Assembly: GCA_028288595.1 (NCBI GenBank)
Contig: JAQBNK010000107.1
Location: 1-52,643 of the forward strand
Length of the DNA stretch: 52,643 nucleotides
Origin: Chitinophagaceae bacterium
Lineage (GTDB): Bacteria; Bacteroidota; Bacteroidia; Chitinophagales; Chitinophagaceae
Reading direction: 5' to 3'
Under the pieces are notes generated by a model. That model was not told the origin of the DNA. It was given only the letters and a program-made list of their open reading frames with translations, and searched no databases. This document shows positions 52,143-52,643 of the stretch, piece after piece. A program made the translations under genes and the position numbers. How positions within the stretch are numbered: position 1 is the first letter of the stretch; each line of letters begins with the position of its first letter.

Positions 52143-52643
52143 TTATCCTCCCAATTGTTGAATAGTTTTTTTAGCTGCCTCCAATCTTATGTTTTTATTT
52201 TTCTCCACCATTATTTTGGTTATCCATTTTTGTAATCGATGATGGGCAGGCACCAGCAATGCAGCAACACACACCAATGCCAGCAGCATAAGTACCTGTG
52301 AGTGATTGGTAACTCTTTCTAAAAATGGGTGCAGCAATAAGTTGAGAAATTCAAATACTATTAATAAAGCTATCACTCCAAGAAACTCGATCACCTTCGT
52401 ATTGGTAATGATACTCCGACTTAATAATAGAAACAGGATAAAAAACATAATAAGCCCAAATGCAATAGCAGCATATTCCAGGTTTTGTTTTCTTTCTTCC
52501 CGGGCTTTTTGCTTTTCTCTTTCCAGTTTTAATTGCCTGTCGTTTTCATTAAAAGCAAGACTCTGAAATAACCTTGTTTTTTCAATGTTGTTCATTGCAA
52601 AATAAGCGGAGTCCCTTATTATATAAAATCGCAAGGCTTCTGC
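52143..52643 (-). CDS. TPR/transmembrane protein, paralog 3, cut by the window end
   Basis: The frame is open to the right edge (AEALRFYIIRDSAYF reads into the window), so the N-terminal signal and TPR part lie outside. What remains is the end of the repeats, the coiled segment (QLKLEREKQKAREERKQNLE), three membrane helices (LMFFILFLLLSRSI, GVIALLIVFEFLNLLLH, LMLLALVCVAALLVP) and the basic tail KIMVEKNKNIRLEAAKK. It is more diverged than paralogs 1 and 2 are from each other in this region. It lies 12 bases upstream of paralog 2. Confidence 0.8.
   Translation of the reverse strand, partial: AEALRFYIIRDSAYFAMNNIEKTRLFQSLAFNENDRQLKLEREKQKAREERKQNLEYAAIAFGLIMFFILFLLLSRSIITNTKVIEFLGVIALLIVFEFLNLLLHPFLERVTNHSQVLMLLALVCVAALLVPAHHRLQKWITKIMVEKNKNIRLEAAKKTIQQLGG

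Overview
The window looks like a chromosomal segment of a Bacteroidota bacterium, most likely a soil or freshwater member of Chitinophagaceae or a close relative. Supporting signs are the AT-leaning composition, A-rich translation starts, a TTG...TAnnTTTG-type promoter at 43791-43824, DUF4369/TlpA thiol proteins, large FtsX-type permeases without an ATPase partner, TPR/transmembrane paralogs, a GH2 enzyme with a malectin-like tail and many PAS, GAF and histidine-kinase modules. The placement is inferred from gene content; no rRNA or tRNA gene is visible.

Layout. 1-8085: envelope thiol-redox proteins (two TlpA-type proteins, a stand-alone DsbD alpha-like domain), two small membrane proteins, a cyclase/TolB-like/TPR protein, then a secreted beta-propeller with a CECC motif, a DUF305 lipoprotein and a protein with three heavy-metal-binding modules. 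8166-11401: CoA-transferase, flavin-binding PNPOx-like protein and a double universal stress protein. 11843-17205: two secreted, probably carbohydrate-binding proteins, a membrane-protein remnant and an L,D-transpeptidase. 17666-21333: a leftward run of a Crp/Fnr-type regulator, two ring-cleaving dioxygenases, an esterase and a cupin, resembling methylhydroquinone/quinone detoxification (Mhq) sets. 21751-30072: a REC-PAS-DHp protein, a YncE-like propeller, a frameshifted pseudogene, a small membrane protein, a GH2 glycosidase and a PAS-DHp protein. 30427-33436: a secreted SDYEK-repeat protein and a START/sterol-desaturase pair.

33934-42302 is the most striking locus: a 2078-residue cytoplasmic hybrid histidine kinase with nine GAF domains, eight of them near-regular copies of about 176 residues, followed at short spacing by a CheY-like response regulator and a GAF-containing class III nucleotide cyclase. 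This suggests a phosphorelay coupled to a cyclic-nucleotide signal. 42459-49289 holds an acyltransferase-like membrane protein, an FtsX permease with a good terminator, and an overlapping GT2/GT39 pair that probably glycosylates an envelope component. 49347 to the right edge holds three tandem TPR/three-transmembrane paralogs, the last cut by the window end.

The intergenic DNA is rich in repeats. There are at least six short arrays with a strict 7-base period and one with an 8-base period. There is a dispersed repeat family with two long copies and shorter fragments. Three pairs of direct repeats each bracket a gene or gene pair (24773/25754, 25793/26396, 31831/33764). No CRISPR array, insertion sequence, prophage or origin was recognised.
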